Below are positions 13,327-24,400 of a DNA stretch of 64,000 bases, in pieces. The notes under the pieces were generated by a model. That model had not been told where the DNA came from. It saw only the letters and a list, made by a program, of their open reading frames with translations, and searched no databases. Numbering within the stretch: the first letter of the stretch is position 1; each line of letters starts with the position of its first letter. The translations under genes were made by a program, and so were the position numbers. Source of the stretch: Isoetes taiwanensis (lineage: Eukaryota > Streptophyta > Lycopodiopsida > Isoetales > Isoetaceae); contig JAJEKV010000110.1 in assembly GCA_021234155.1 (NCBI GenBank), forward strand, positions 436,187 to 500,186, in the 5' to 3' direction.

Positions 13327-14930
13327 TCAACCTGCTTCTGATGGCCTTCCCACAATGGCGGTAAGCTCTGCAAAATAATGGCTCTCTCCTTGCTCTCTTT
13401 TTCCATCTGTAACATCCTTATACTCTGCCATTAACTTGTCCCATTTCTCTCGACACTGCTTCCCATCTCGTTTGATCCCTTGGGCCATCAGCAACTCTGC
13501 GAGCTCATCCCATAATGCTGCCCTTCTTGTACTTTTGGCAAACTTGCCTTCCATCTCACCTCTCAACTTAATCAACTGAAGGACCTCTGTTCTCTTCCAG
13601 TTTTTGCTTCGTTTTTTTGGTCCCTGAGCACCCATATCAGGACTTCCAGGTGCAACAGGAACCAAACCCCCTGAAGGAGCCCCCATCCGCTCACCCACAA
13701 GCCTCTGAGTAAGTACTATCATAGCATTGTTAAAAGCACCTCTATGAGCCCTTTCTTCTGCCCTCCATTTTTCCTCCCTTTCTTGCCTAATCTGTTCTCT
13801 TATTTGCTCTTTTCTCTCCATTGTCTCCAACAGGTCTCTGAAGAAACGCTGTTGCTTGGAAATCACAGTCTCCAAAAGGCTCTGGACAGCTGCGAGGTCT
13901 GTCACAGCGATATACTTAGGTATTCTCCGCCTCTTCTTGGGAGGAGTCTTAGTTTCCATCTCTTCATCGTCCTCATCCTTCACAGCTCCCATCCCTTTGT
14001 CATGGTTTCTTGGTGCCACATCCATCTCCTTGCTTGAATACTCCAGAAATGTTCCTTCACCAGTGCCTGCCACAGTTGCTGCCCTTTTAAGCGATTTCCC
14101 AGACAACAAAGGATGTAGTTCGTCATAAAAAGGGTTGTCTTCCCTATCCTTCAACCCATCTCGAACTTCCTTATAACCTGCCGTTAATTTTTCCCATTTG
14201 TCCCGGCACTGTTGAGCATCCCTGCTTATCATTTCCTTCTGCAGAGCCTCGGCAATCTCATCCCAAAGCTCCGTTTTCCTTCCGCTTCTGGCAAACCTAG
14301 GCTCAAGCTCTGTCCTCAATCTTATTAGCTTCAGCGTCTCGGGCCTAGTCCAGTTCTTTGACCTTTTCTTGTGTTCTCTTTCCCTTTTTTTCTCCTCTTC
14401 GTCCCCCTCAGTGGTTACAACCCCATTTGCGATAACCACTTTTCCATAAGGCGAAGATATCTCATTTCCAACTACTTCATCAGAAATAAATGCCCTAAAA
14501 TGCCCATCTTGATGATGCTCCTCTACTGCCGGACATGGTGATTTTTCATTTAAAGGTTTGGGTGCAAGTAAAGCCCCTTGCAGAGGCTGACCCATTCCCA
14601 GATTTGCAGCAGGCAAAGGAATAGGTCTGTATACGCATTCCTCTTCTCCTTCATCTGGAGCCCCTGTCTGCTGGCTTGATGTTTCCACACAAGGAAGAGG
14701 TGTTTGTGAACTATACACTACCATGGCTCTCTGGCCTCCTTCCATGCTTCTCAACACTGATCTCCTGCTCCAAAAAACACAAAATACAAGGCTCTAATAT
14801 ATTACATAGCTGCCGCTCTGGCTTGTCTTGTTTCTTACTTAAGCTCTCCAATTCACCATGTCCTTCAGAACACAACCCTAAACTATCAGCTTTTCATTAA
14901 TTCCTCCTCCTATTTTACTTACCGAATCAT
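13327..14930 (-). CDS. Trihelix (GT-2-like) transcription factor
   Basis: From the ATG at 14745 the ORF runs 472 codons to 13327 without interruption. It has two trihelix DNA-binding domains, residues about 131-215 and 379-465, each with the family's spaced tryptophans (NW, LWDE, KWEK/KWDK). Between them lie a basic nuclear signal (PPKKRRR, about 268-274) and a long charged helix (about 285-350) like the central helix of GT-2 proteins. This two-domain layout is that of DNA-binding regulators such as GT-2/DF1/GTL1. A candidate intron lies at 14922-14765 (donor cg|gtaagta, acceptor gcag|gag). Splicing it joins an upstream ATG at 14930 in frame and adds nine residues (MIRRSVLRS). Codon use is clean and there are no lesions. 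Orthology to a named gene cannot be decided by eye. Confidence 0.93.
14765..14922 (-). other. Putative first intron of the trihelix gene
   Basis: On the minus strand the sequence atgattcg|gtaagtaaaa gives a consensus 5' splice site at 14923/14922, and ttttttggagcag|gaga gives a 3' splice site at 14765/14764. The resulting exon junction keeps the trihelix reading frame open. Splicing is inferred and unproved. Confidence 0.6.
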
Positions 14931-15923
14931 GGCATAAGGTCCCGTCTGCCTTATAAAACCACCTCCGGCAAGGACCCAAGCAGATAAAATGGAGTTCTGA
15001 ACCTCAATAACGATAATGCTCCAATTAGCCCAGCAAAAATGAGCAAAAGATAGAAACAATTCATTTGAAGAAGTGCGCAAAAAGCCATATCGAAGAAGCC
15101 ATGACAGCGTCGTTTTTCTGGTGTGTTTCTTTGTAAAATTGGGCACAGAGACGGCGGCCACAAGACCGGCTATGGCCAGCAATGGCGCAGAGGGGAAATA
15201 AGCAAACAAAGCACATTAGGATTGTTGTACAGATCGAGCTATCGCGTCGCCGGAATCAAGCGAAACAAAAGTTTGTTCCTTATTTTTCTGTAAATACAAG
15301 CAAAATAGAAACACACACAAGACACAACTAGTAAGGAACCCACGAGCAAGCAAGCTCCCTTGCATACGCAACAATGCCGATACGCCACCCAGTAGTATGT
15401 AGCCACGTCAAGCCCTAGACACACGGACTAAATCGACCGATACGAGGCCTTGAGAGTAAATCTGGGCCGTCGTTGGTTTGGAAGTGCGTGTCTCGAGAGG
15501 AGCCGTTGCTGTTGATGTAGACCTTACCCAATCACTCAATGACACTACTAATGCTTCGGATTGTTGACGTGGCTAGACGGCCCGACCGTTAACAGATGCT
15601 TTTCCTTTTATCACGCTCTCTTAATTAATTATGTTTAGGGCATATCTTGCTTGGACTTATTGAAGGCCTACATATTCCTTATAACTCTAGGTCAACTTGA
15701 TACTGCTACTCATTCTTCCAATTACACAGGTGGAATTAGATAGGGCTTGGTCCTTTGAGAAACTTGTTGTCCAAGGATATGTTATGGGACGTGTAGTAAT
15801 AACACTCTATAAAAGGATAGTATTAGTGATTCTAACCAGAGTGCATTATAGTAGTCTTGATTTCTTGATGTTGAACTAATGTCTTTTGAACAACTCTGTA
15901 AAACCATAAATAAGGTGTAGATA
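14931..15923. other. Trihelix upstream region, no gene
   Basis: Sequence beyond the first exon of the minus-strand trihelix gene. It probably contains its 5' UTR and promoter, but I cannot place a TATA box or start site with confidence. No ORF here looks coding. Confidence 0.45.
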
Positions 15924-15951
15924 ATGCCCTGGCCCAAGGGTGTTATTGAAA
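15924..15951 (+). repeat. 27-bp dispersed direct repeat, copy 1
   Basis: The phrase 'ccctggcccaagggtgttat' and its flanks recur with one substitution at 17028-17055, about 1.1 kb away in the same orientation. The two could mark ends of an old insertion; nothing else supports that. Confidence 0.6.
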
Positions 15952-16768
15952 CAAGGTGCTGCGCACGGAGGGTTGCCCTCGGTGGACCGAGAATGTGTTT
16001 TCATATTTTTTGTTTGGTCATTTTGTGTGTCAGGCCTTATTAATGGTATAAACATGGGATTCGCTGTGCGTGCGTGCGTGTGTTCAAGCCCGAGGCCAAG
16101 CATGACAACGTGGAGGTTTGCTACGATGTTTTTTTAGTGGAAAAACTTATGAGCCTTATGTGCAAAACAAGTTACTAAGTTTCAATTATCATGTGTATAA
16201 ACTACATTGAATTGCCAAGCTCAAGCTATGGAAGAATCCTCCAATGCTACTCCCTGGGGGTCTCACCTAGGCTAATGGGGATACCTCATGTGCGTGCAAG
16301 GGGTCACCAGAAAACCCCTGTATACGACTGTTTGTAGGTGGAAAATGCCTACGTATGTAAATAGGAAATGCCAATTTCCCTGCCCCTTACCATAGATGTA
16401 CTTACGGACTATCTTACATTTTATATACCCCTACCGAATCTTATTAATGGTCATTCCTTCTTTGATAGTCTTATTCCTAGATTACATTTTTATATTTTCA
16501 TGAAAATATACGGATTTCATTCAAAGAACAAGATGCCAACTATATCCACCCTGGTTTTTATACCAGGCCACTAATCTTACAAAATCTCTCTACTCTTACT
16601 TTGTACATTCTATATTTACGTATTACAATCATATTCTATTGTTATCATGTACATTTAAACATCATTTTAAGTCTATATTTCAGAACCTTTGGTATTTCCA
16701 GTAGACTCCATTCTTGTCTCAATATTAGCTAAACTCCTTTATATATTATCCTAAATCCTAGTAAATGT

Positions 16769-16785
16769 GTGCCCGGCATTGCCGG
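16769..16785. repeat. Short perfect palindrome gcccggcattgccgggc
   Basis: An 8-bp stem with a one-base centre, followed at about 16860-16885 by a related 'catatgcccggcattgtcgcgcatatg' arrangement. Function unknown. Confidence 0.6.
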
Positions 16786-17027
16786 GCTAATGTCCTGGCA
16801 TGTGTTTTTACTCGGGCATTTAACGTCCATATGTATGTTAACATTCTTTACTCGCCCTACATATGCCCGGCATTGTCGCGCATATGTAGGGCATATATCG
16901 GCCTCTTAGTTCCACCATGGATGGTCTTCTCTCTGATCCACATGTGTTGACCGGCATTGGTCAGGTGTTGTCCAGCTAGATGTGCGAGGGTTATAAAGGA
17001 GAGTGATAATTTGTGCGAGGGTGGTGT

Positions 17028-17055
17028 TGCCCTGGCCCGAGGGTGTTATTGAAAA
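17028..17055 (+). repeat. 27-bp dispersed direct repeat, copy 2
   Basis: Partner of 15924-15951. The intervening 1.1 kb holds no recognisable coding sequence. Confidence 0.6.
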
Positions 17056-17303
17056 AAAATTTGAGGGCCATCAAAATGGCGAGGGTGTGCGCGCCCTTAA
17101 CACTCTGCCCCGAGAGTTTTGGGCCATCCGATTACCATCAAAATTGATCTAAATCCTCCATTTTCATTACAGTCTAGGGTGTTATGAAGCAGCAGTGTGT
17201 TATGGCTCCAGTAAGTCACTGATCAAGGTTGATCTCAATCATTGGATCAATATAAACTTGATCGGCGGTGTGTTAAGGGTGAAGAATTGCTTTTGGTAAT
17301 GAT

Positions 17304-17880
17304 ATGACAAGCAGATATGCAAGCAATGCAAGTGTCCAATTTCCCAAATTAAATAGACAGCTCCTAGTGGAGTATGAGAATCTTTTTTCAGAGAAGATTT
17401 GTCACTATACCCATGAGCACTGGGGAAGTATGAATTTTACAACATCACTCCTGCAAACATCTAGACAGCATGCACAAATACTGGTAGTAGTGGAGTGTCT
17501 TACCAAGTTTGCAAAATTTCTGGCAGTACGGGGTGATGCTACAGGTAGCCACGGAATATATTGAGTCGATCTTTAGACTTCCATTGTTTATCTAAGCAAT
17601 AGGATTTCAAATTCACTAGTTTGAAAAGCTTTTATGAGATGTATTGGAATCCAACTCTGAATAAGTAGTAGTAATCACCCTCAGACAAATGGACAAGGGA
17701 AATATATCAACACGATCTTAGGATTATCTTTCATACGCGAAACTTGCTTACAAAAATAATTATCACGCTGGAATTAAGATGAGCCCATTCATGATAGATT
17801 ATAATCTACGTACTCACCAGATCACTTACCAGTTATTAAAAACCTGAAGCAACTATCCACATATTAGAAGATAGGAGAGC
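17304..17880 (+). pseudogene. Ty3/gypsy integrase relic
   Basis: 17420-17540 encodes HEHWGSMNFTTSLLQ and ILVVVECLTKFAKF, matching the start of the Ty3 integrase catalytic core (W-G-S-I-x-M-D-F ... V-V-V-D-x-L-T-K-x-A). Both catalytic-region aspartates are altered (MDF to MNF, VVD to VVE). Further on, broken frames keep echoes of the HPQT-x-GQ motif (about 17680) and of the MSPF motif (about 17780). No LTR or other pol domain lies next to it, so it is an isolated remnant. Confidence 0.7.
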
Positions 17881-18649
17881 ATATTACAATGATGTAGAGT
17901 TAGCTTGCTTAAAGCCTGGGATCGAGCTCAGACTAGAAGGAACCCGTTCTTCTATACAAGGCCGAAGTCTAGGGTCCAATGATGTCTCTTGCTACTTGGA
18001 ATGACTTGGAGCAAGTGCAAAAAACCTTCTTGTCACGGGCATTGGAGTGAAATCCACAGTCCCACATCAAAACCTGCTGCATGAGACATGTTTCTTGCCT
18101 CTTCAGAGAGCAGCAAGGATAGGGTCAAAGTTGCATACGTTAAATATGAAAAAAGTATGAAATATATGAAATTCCCCCCTTTTTTGCAAAAATATGCATT
18201 TATACTTTGAAAAAAAAAGGCCGGTAGAAAGCCATCGGAAAGTGATGCAGGAGCGCAAGTTCAGTGATGAGGCCGCGTATAAATCATAACGTCTGCGTTT
18301 TTTGCTTATGCGGATGTGCCGCCTGCAAAGTCAGTGTTTCTGCTTGTTCGTGAATGCCTTCTGGATGTGGCATCCACAGAAACTACAGATGCGGCCGCAG
18401 GACGTTGCGGCCGTGGGTTGCAGGACTTTGCGGCTGCGTGTTGCAGGTTGCATGCACTGCACGAAAGCGGTCGCGAGATGCGCGCTCAGGGCCACAAAAA
18501 AATTTACGCGGTCGTGCTTTGCAATCAATGCAGATGCCTCAGAGTTGTTGCGCCCGCTTGCTGCACAATCGTGGCCACAAGGATGGGACTTTTCGATATG
18601 GGAGGTGGACAATGGAGTTTTTCGATGAACGTGAAGAAGCTACTACAAA

Positions 18650-18982
18650 ATGGCATTTGGGTTGATCCAACAATCAATTGAGTGCATTTGGACTGCGGCA
18701 TTGATTGATGATCAACCATTTGAGAGACACTTGAAAGCGATGATGGACAACGAGTGCACTATGCCCCGGAACTGCAACGAGTGGATTACTGCGAAGATGA
18801 ACGCTCTGGACCTCTGGAAACTGTGGAACCGCGGCATTTCCATGGACGGATGGTGTGCCGGAATGGCTGAACACCCGGATCCCCTGACCAACCCCATAGA
18901 AGTGGTCATTCACCTGCGCTGGGACCACGAGCAGTGCCTCTACCACATCCTCTATGTGACCTGTGCTCCGAACCTGGAGTAG
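18650..18982 (+). CDS. Unrecognised 110-codon ORF, possible antisense ORF of the Ty3 element
   Basis: An intact ORF with a protein-like composition (WTAALIDDQPFERHLKAMMD, LDLWKLWNRGISMDGWCAG, WDHEQCLYHILYVTC), rich in tryptophan and cysteine. It lies just beyond the integrase end of the minus-strand Ty3 element and points the opposite way. Elements of the Tat lineage are known to carry an antisense ORF in this position, and the neighbouring element is of that general clade. I do not recognise a domain. It could equally be a fragment of a host gene or a chance ORF. A preceding GC-rich stretch (18380-18480) is low in complexity. Confidence 0.4.
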   Translation: MAFGLIQQSIECIWTAALIDDQPFERHLKAMMDNECTMPRNCNEWITAKMNALDLWKLWNRGISMDGWCAGMAEHPDPLTNPIEVVIHLRWDHEQCLYHILYVTCAPNLE

Positions 18983-19090
18983 GGGTCCCCTTTAATGTAG
19001 GATTTTGTATATAGGGCTCAGCCCATAGCGAAAATATATGGGCAATGCCCAAATTTTGTTTTTCTCGTGATATCTAATATAAATAGTCTT

Positions 19091-20000
19091 CTACTCACTG
19101 TGTTCCGAATCTGAATGAGCATCCTGGTTGTCTGAATGAACTGTTTTTTCATTGGTGTAAAACTGTTTGAGGCGAAAGCTATTAACTAGAGTAGGTAATG
19201 GTGTGCCATCTAACTCAGCGAGTTTGAAAACACTTGGTTGCACAACTTGAAGAATCTGATAAGGACCAAGCCACCGAAACTTTAATTTGCCCGGAAAAGT
19301 TTTGTATCTGGAGTCATAAAGTAGAACCAACTCACCTTCTTTAAAAGTTTTTGCTTTGAGATGTTTATCATGCCAGGATTTTCTCAATTGCTACCCAGTA
19401 AGGACGCGAAGATAAGCATCTCTGCGAAGTTTATCTAACTTTTCTAGTTGATAAACTCGTTCTTGGAGTGCTACAGGTGGATTATGCATTGTGGCCAATT
19501 GGAAACGAAGAGCTGGAAGAACATATTCAAAAGGCATGAGAGCCTCTTGGCCATATACCAGCCTGAAAGGAGTGTGGCCAGTAGCGATTTTAAAGCTTGT
19601 GTTGTAAGCCCAGAGAACGGTAGGTAGTTTGTCTTGCCAATCCGTGCGAGAAGCATCGCAAATTTTCTTCAGAATAGTAATGAGAGTCTTAGTAGTGCTT
19701 TCAGCCAAACCATTCCCTTGAGGATAGTAAGGTGTGCTTTTCCTGCGATGAATATGTAAATAATCCGTCAACTCCTTGATGGTGTAATTGACAAAATGAA
19801 CTCCACGATCACTGACTAGTTCCGTGGGACAACCAAAACGCGTGATGACATGCGTAAAGGACTTTAGCCGTACTGACAGCAGTGTTGTCAGGAAGTGCAC
19901 AGGCCTTCGCCCACTTCATGGTATAATCCGTGAGAACCAAAACATAGCGGGCACGGGTGTGCCTCACAGGAGGATCCATGGGCCCTACAAAATCCATACC
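19091..20000 (-). pseudogene. Ty3 integrase (catalytic core and C-terminus)
   Basis: Minus-strand frames 19997-19809, 19900-19391 and 19387-19091 together encode the catalytic core with MDFVGP, VSDRGVHF and GLAESTTKT, the three DDE acids in expected spacing. VLWAYNTSFKIATGHTPF follows, and then the GPY/F C-terminal module and a serine/aspartate-rich tail. The frames are separated by small frameshifts. The HHCC zinc finger lies at the end of the upstream RT-RNase H ORF (CDVCQRVG near 20070). The enzyme would join element cDNA to chromosomal DNA. Confidence 0.9.
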
Positions 20001-21971
20001 CTACTTGCTGAAGGGTAGCGGGGTGGCTACTAGAGTCAAAGGTAGAGCGTCACGGGCCGTGGGCCGACCCACACGCTGGCAGACATCACACGTGCGGGCG
20101 TGAGCGTGGACATCCGTGAAGAGCGTGGGCCAAAAGTAGCCTGCAAGAAGAATTTTGCGTGCCGTGGTGTCACCACTGAAATGGCCACCACCCAGGCCTT
20201 CGTGGGCTTGTCGAACAATGTCTGGTACTTCATGAGGGAGAACCCAGCGACGCAAAACCATATCTTTACCTCGTTTGTAGAGATGGCCCGCAACCATGGT
20301 ATAGTCACGGACCTCACGGAGGAATTGACGACGGCGTGAATGAAGTTTTTCTGGAGGGAGCGTGGGATCCTCAGACGGAAGGGCTCCAGAGAGGAGGTAC
20401 TGCTGATAGTCATGAAAGCAATGTGGTGTGGCTGTGACCAAGAACAGTTGGGCGTCTGGAAAAACATCAGAAACACCCGTGGACGGATCATCTGTGTGGA
20501 TGCGTGAGAGATAATCGGGCAAAACATGAGATTTTCCTGCCTTGTGAATGATTTCAAAGGGAGCGAACTCTTGCAAAAGCAGGACCCAACGAGCAATGCG
20601 ACCCGTGGGCGTGGCTTTGTTGATCAAATAGAGAAGAGCTTGATGATCGACAAAGAACTTGATCTTGCTTCCCAACAAATAATGACGGAAGCATTGGACA
20701 TAGAAAACTAAGCCCAGTGCTTCCCGCTCCGTGGCAGAATAATTTCGCTCCACAGGATTGAGTTTCCGACTGGCATAGCGGATGGGTTTATCCGTGTGCT
20801 TATCATATGCTTGAGAGAGAACAACACCAATAGCAAAAGCTGAGACATCCACATGAACATGAAAAGGCTTGTCCCATTGAGGGGGAACAAGTACCGGTGC
20901 CTGAGTAAGCAAAAGCTTCAGCTTCTGGAAGGCTGCCTCCGCCTGGGGATTCCAAGCCCAAGAGGATTTGTCACTCGTGAGTTTATGAATGGGATCAGTA
21001 ATGGCAGCGAGTCCAGGAATGAAGGTGGCATAGTAATTGACCTTACCCAGGAAGGAGCATGTCTCTTTAATGTTGGATGGTGCATGTGCCTTCAGCACGC
21101 AACTAATTTTGGCAGGATCCATGATGAAGCCTTCTTGACTAACCACATGACCCAGAAGAACACATGAGGTGATACAGAAGGTGCATTTTTCTGGATTGGG
21201 ACTGATACCAGACTCATCACATTTTTGAAAAACTAGCTCTAACTTCTCCAGGTGATCATCCATGGACCTATAGCCTGATAAATCATCTTGAAAGATTTGG
21301 AGAAAGGGACTATCTTTCATATAGTCTTGAAAGACAGAAAGCATGATGCGCTGAAATATAGATGGAGAGTTTGATAACCCAAAGGGAACCACTTCGTGAT
21401 GAAAGTGGTTTAGAGTTGATCTTCCTGTTTGATTGAGATTTGATTGTACCCTGAAAAACCATCCATGAAGGAGTACATCTCATGACCAACGACCTCTTCT
21501 AGAACCTGGTCTATGAAGGGTAGCGGGAAATGATCCCGTTCTGTGGCCTGATTTAATTTCCTGTAGTCCAGACACACGAATTTTTCCATTGTGCTTGAGA
21601 GCAATGACAATGGGGCTCACCTACTCTGAATGTTTGACCTCATAAATTAAGCTAGCAGCCAGGAGCTTGTCAATTTCGGTTTTGACGCAGTCACGATAGT
21701 TGGGGTTGAGCCGGTACTGTCATTGCTAGATTGGGCGGGCATCAGGTTTGGTGGGAATGTTCAGTTCCCCTAACTCTTTTTTGATGCCCCGAAGGTCTTT
21801 ATAGCTCCAGGCAAAGATGTGTTTGAACTTTTTGAACAATGTGATAGCACGAGCTTTGTAAGTTGGCGAAACGATTGGCAGCCAAGCAGACTGGTTGATT
21901 TTCACCCAAATCCACAACTTCCACAACAGGAGTTTGAATGTGTGGGACAACCTCCATGTTCTTAACAACAT
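20001..21971 (-). pseudogene. Ty3 reverse transcriptase and RNase H
   Basis: 21971-21726 holds the pre-RT segment (FKHIFAWSYKDLRGI). 21610-21410 holds CLDYRKLNQ and FMDGFSGYNQ. 21392-20001 holds VPFGLSNSPSIFQRIM, the polymerase active site as IFQDDL (usually YxDD), FLGKVNYYATFIPG, and an RNase H with VHVDVSAFAIG, ATEREALGL and FFVDHQALLYL, then the integrase zinc finger. Stops and frameshifts separate the parts. Glutamine inside the YxDD box is unusual and may reflect decay. Confidence 0.92.
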
Positions 21972-22012
21972 GAGCAGGTGGTTGGAGCATCACCGAAGGG
22001 GCAGCATTTTGT

Positions 22013-22027
22013 GTAGTAAAGAATAAA
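22013..22027. repeat. Target-site duplication, left copy
   Basis: gtagtaaagaataaa here is repeated exactly at 23044-23058 on the other side of the LINE insertion. Confidence 0.9.
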
Positions 22028-23043
22028 TTAAATTAAATTAAATTAAACTCACGCCGTGAGACCCTCAGGTCCATGGGCGAAACAATACAATCAAAGTGTT
22101 TTTAGGCACATTGTGCCTTCAATTCCTCTACTATCTGATAGAGCTCAAATAACTCCTTCCTGGACTTCCAATAGTCATAAAGATATGACCCAAGAGTACT
22201 GGAAGGCATGTCTAAAAGAGCTGAAAAGGATCGAGCGACAATGCTATGGATATCTCTGACGTCCTCAAAAGCCGAAGACACAAGCAAAGCATGATGCTCA
22301 TCTTCCACCAGTGCCTCTTTGCAACAACGGCGAAGCATAATTCACTAGGATTTCCTTAGTCCGCGTCAATCTCAATCTCAATCTATGTGAACTAAAGGCG
22401 TAGGCTGAGCAATTATCTGTCTTTTCTTTTATTTGGGTTCTTGAAGGTATGATTGCTCCTCGTTACATCACCATAATAACAACACCCTCTATACAATTCT
22501 ACGCTTCACCCCAGGTTAAGCCTATTGGCCACATCTTTTTGAAGTGCTTTTTCAGTTACTAAAGCTCTTATCCCAATCTCGATGCCCAGGAAGATCGTCT
22601 ATCCCGAATCCCCCATTTGTCATTAGCGCCAAAGTTGCTTATACCAACCATCATGAAGTTGTTCCGCGACTCATATAAAGCTTGAAATTTGGCGTAGCCG
22701 CGGCTCATTCATGTTGCTCACCGCATAAAATAAAGAAGCGTCACGGGCCAAAGCTTCCACCTCAAAGGGAAACATACATTTTCCAGCGAGCAACATTTCA
22801 TAAGGTGTTTGGGGCTTAGAGCCTAATTCTTCAAAAAGAAATCTTTTTGTACTTGTTCAATCTCTTTCCACATTTTTTTGTGCCAATCCACGGTGCCCAA
22901 AATTTTGGGCACCATACAACACCAACTTGTGCGTACCATGACTTTAAACATCAGTTTACGAAGTGCCCATATGGGTTTGCCTCCATATACTATAAGCATG
23001 ATATAAAGCCCTCAATCCTCCTGAAACCCGTTTGGCTACCCCA
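22028..23043 (-). mobile_element. 5'-truncated LINE inserted in the Ty3 element
   Basis: This 1-kb segment is flanked by the perfect 15-bp duplication gtagtaaagaataaa. On the minus strand it ends in a (TTTAA)n tail (22028-22047 on plus), as expected of a target-primed retrotransposon. Minus-strand 22338-22102 encodes EALVEDEHHALLVSSAFEDVRDIHS, the zinc-binding region at the C-terminus of LINE reverse transcriptases. Removing the insert and one duplication copy makes the Ty3 protease frame continue straight into the pre-RT segment, so the insertion boundaries are right. The LINE keeps only the last part of ORF2. Confidence 0.9.
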
Positions 23044-23058
23044 GTAGTAAAGAATAAA
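23044..23058. repeat. Target-site duplication, right copy
   Basis: Second exact copy of gtagtaaagaataaa, paired with 22013-22027. Confidence 0.9.
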
Positions 23059-24266
23059 GGCTGCTGAGTGTCATCGAGCAAGGGTTGCTTCATGACAGCA
23101 TTAACATCCATGACCGCAGGAGGAGCATCCATGTCAGAAAAATGATCAACTCGTTGAATGCGATTGCAAGGAGCCAGGTAAGGGTCAAACAGAGCTGCCA
23201 CAACCTGGTCTTGATCAAGGGTCATCTCACCCCAAGGATTTGCATACTCAGGGTAGGAAGAGAGAGGAAGACTCGCAGGTGGAGCTTGGACCTGATAAAT
23301 GTTTTGAGCGTCTTCAGAATCACTATTGGAAAGCGAGGGTTCTTTATGTTCAACAGAAATTAGCTTGCCTGTTTCCAAATCCATAGTGGCATTAAGAGTG
23401 CCATCAGTGATGACCAGTTGATCCTTGGCCCAATAATGAATGCTCTTTGCCTGGCGGAGAAAGGGGCGTCCAACCAGTATTTCATAGTCACCCGGATCTT
23501 CACCAGCTTTCCAAACACCAAATTCCAAGGGGAATTTGAGATCACAAATGCTGATGTGGAGAAGAGGAGTGATGCCTTGAGGGCGCGTGATATGGCCGTT
23601 AGCCAACTTGATGTCATAGGGTGCATGATAGAGTTGCTTGATGCCCAATTGTTTCTGAAGCATGTCTGTAATGAGGTTGACAGTATTACCTCCATCAATT
23701 TGGATGTGATTAATCTGTTGATTGCCCACCGTGGCATGCACCGTAGGGGTTGAAGTAGCCACCGCTCCTACCAAAACAGTGAGTGGGGTAGGGGCAACTG
23801 TTCTTTGAGAGCAAGACAGAGCTTGAGAATAGTGGCAAGGCTCAAGGGATTTGGCGAGCTCTTCTTGGAGTTCCAAGGGAACATGAGAAAACGGATCAGC
23901 GGGATCCAAAGGGGCCAGAGTCTGAGGCAAGGAAGCCGAAACCTCCTTGAGAAGCTCAACCTCTGCAGCAATATTGGGATGCGGCTGAGAGCGTGGGCTT
24001 TTGGACGAGAAAGGTGTCTCCTCACGCTGCAGAGCATGGATGGTGGCATGGACATTTGCAAGCGTGCGGCCTTCGGCAGCTTGCATGAGCTTTAGAATAC
24101 TTTGCCGTACCTTGGGCATGACATGGGGCATGAGTTTATCCAGATCGGGCGCGAAATGGACCTTTTTTGTGTCTTCACTTGGAATTGTGTCGACAGCAAA
24201 TGCAGGTTGCGTGTCGTGAGGTATGATCGTCAAGGGACGGGAGGCCTTGGTCTGGCGAGAAACCAA
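23059..24266 (-). pseudogene. Ty3 aspartic protease region
   Basis: The minus-strand frame from 24266 is open for about 400 codons. Its middle carries HIQIDGGNTVNLITDMLQK, a retroviral-type protease site in the DGG(S/N) variant seen in plant Ty3 elements, followed by the conserved YEILVGRPFL. The N-terminal 150 residues are a proline/serine-rich linker from gag. The frame was interrupted at 23043 by the LINE. The protease would mature the Gag-Pol polyprotein. Confidence 0.85.
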
Positions 24267-24400
24267 ACCAACCCAGTTGGACTGCTGTACCGGAGGATTG
24301 AGAGCCTGATAAATTTCTTCTTGAGCTTGTTGATCCAGAGGAGTAGAGGAGGACGCTGCTTGCTGAGGGCGCTGTTGTTGAGGTGGCCGTGGTGGCTTTC

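Noticed and set aside
18316-18681. Overlapping cysteine-rich ORFs of 100-120 codons in several frames
   Set aside because: Open frames on both strands at once point to GC-rich low-complexity sequence, not to a gene.
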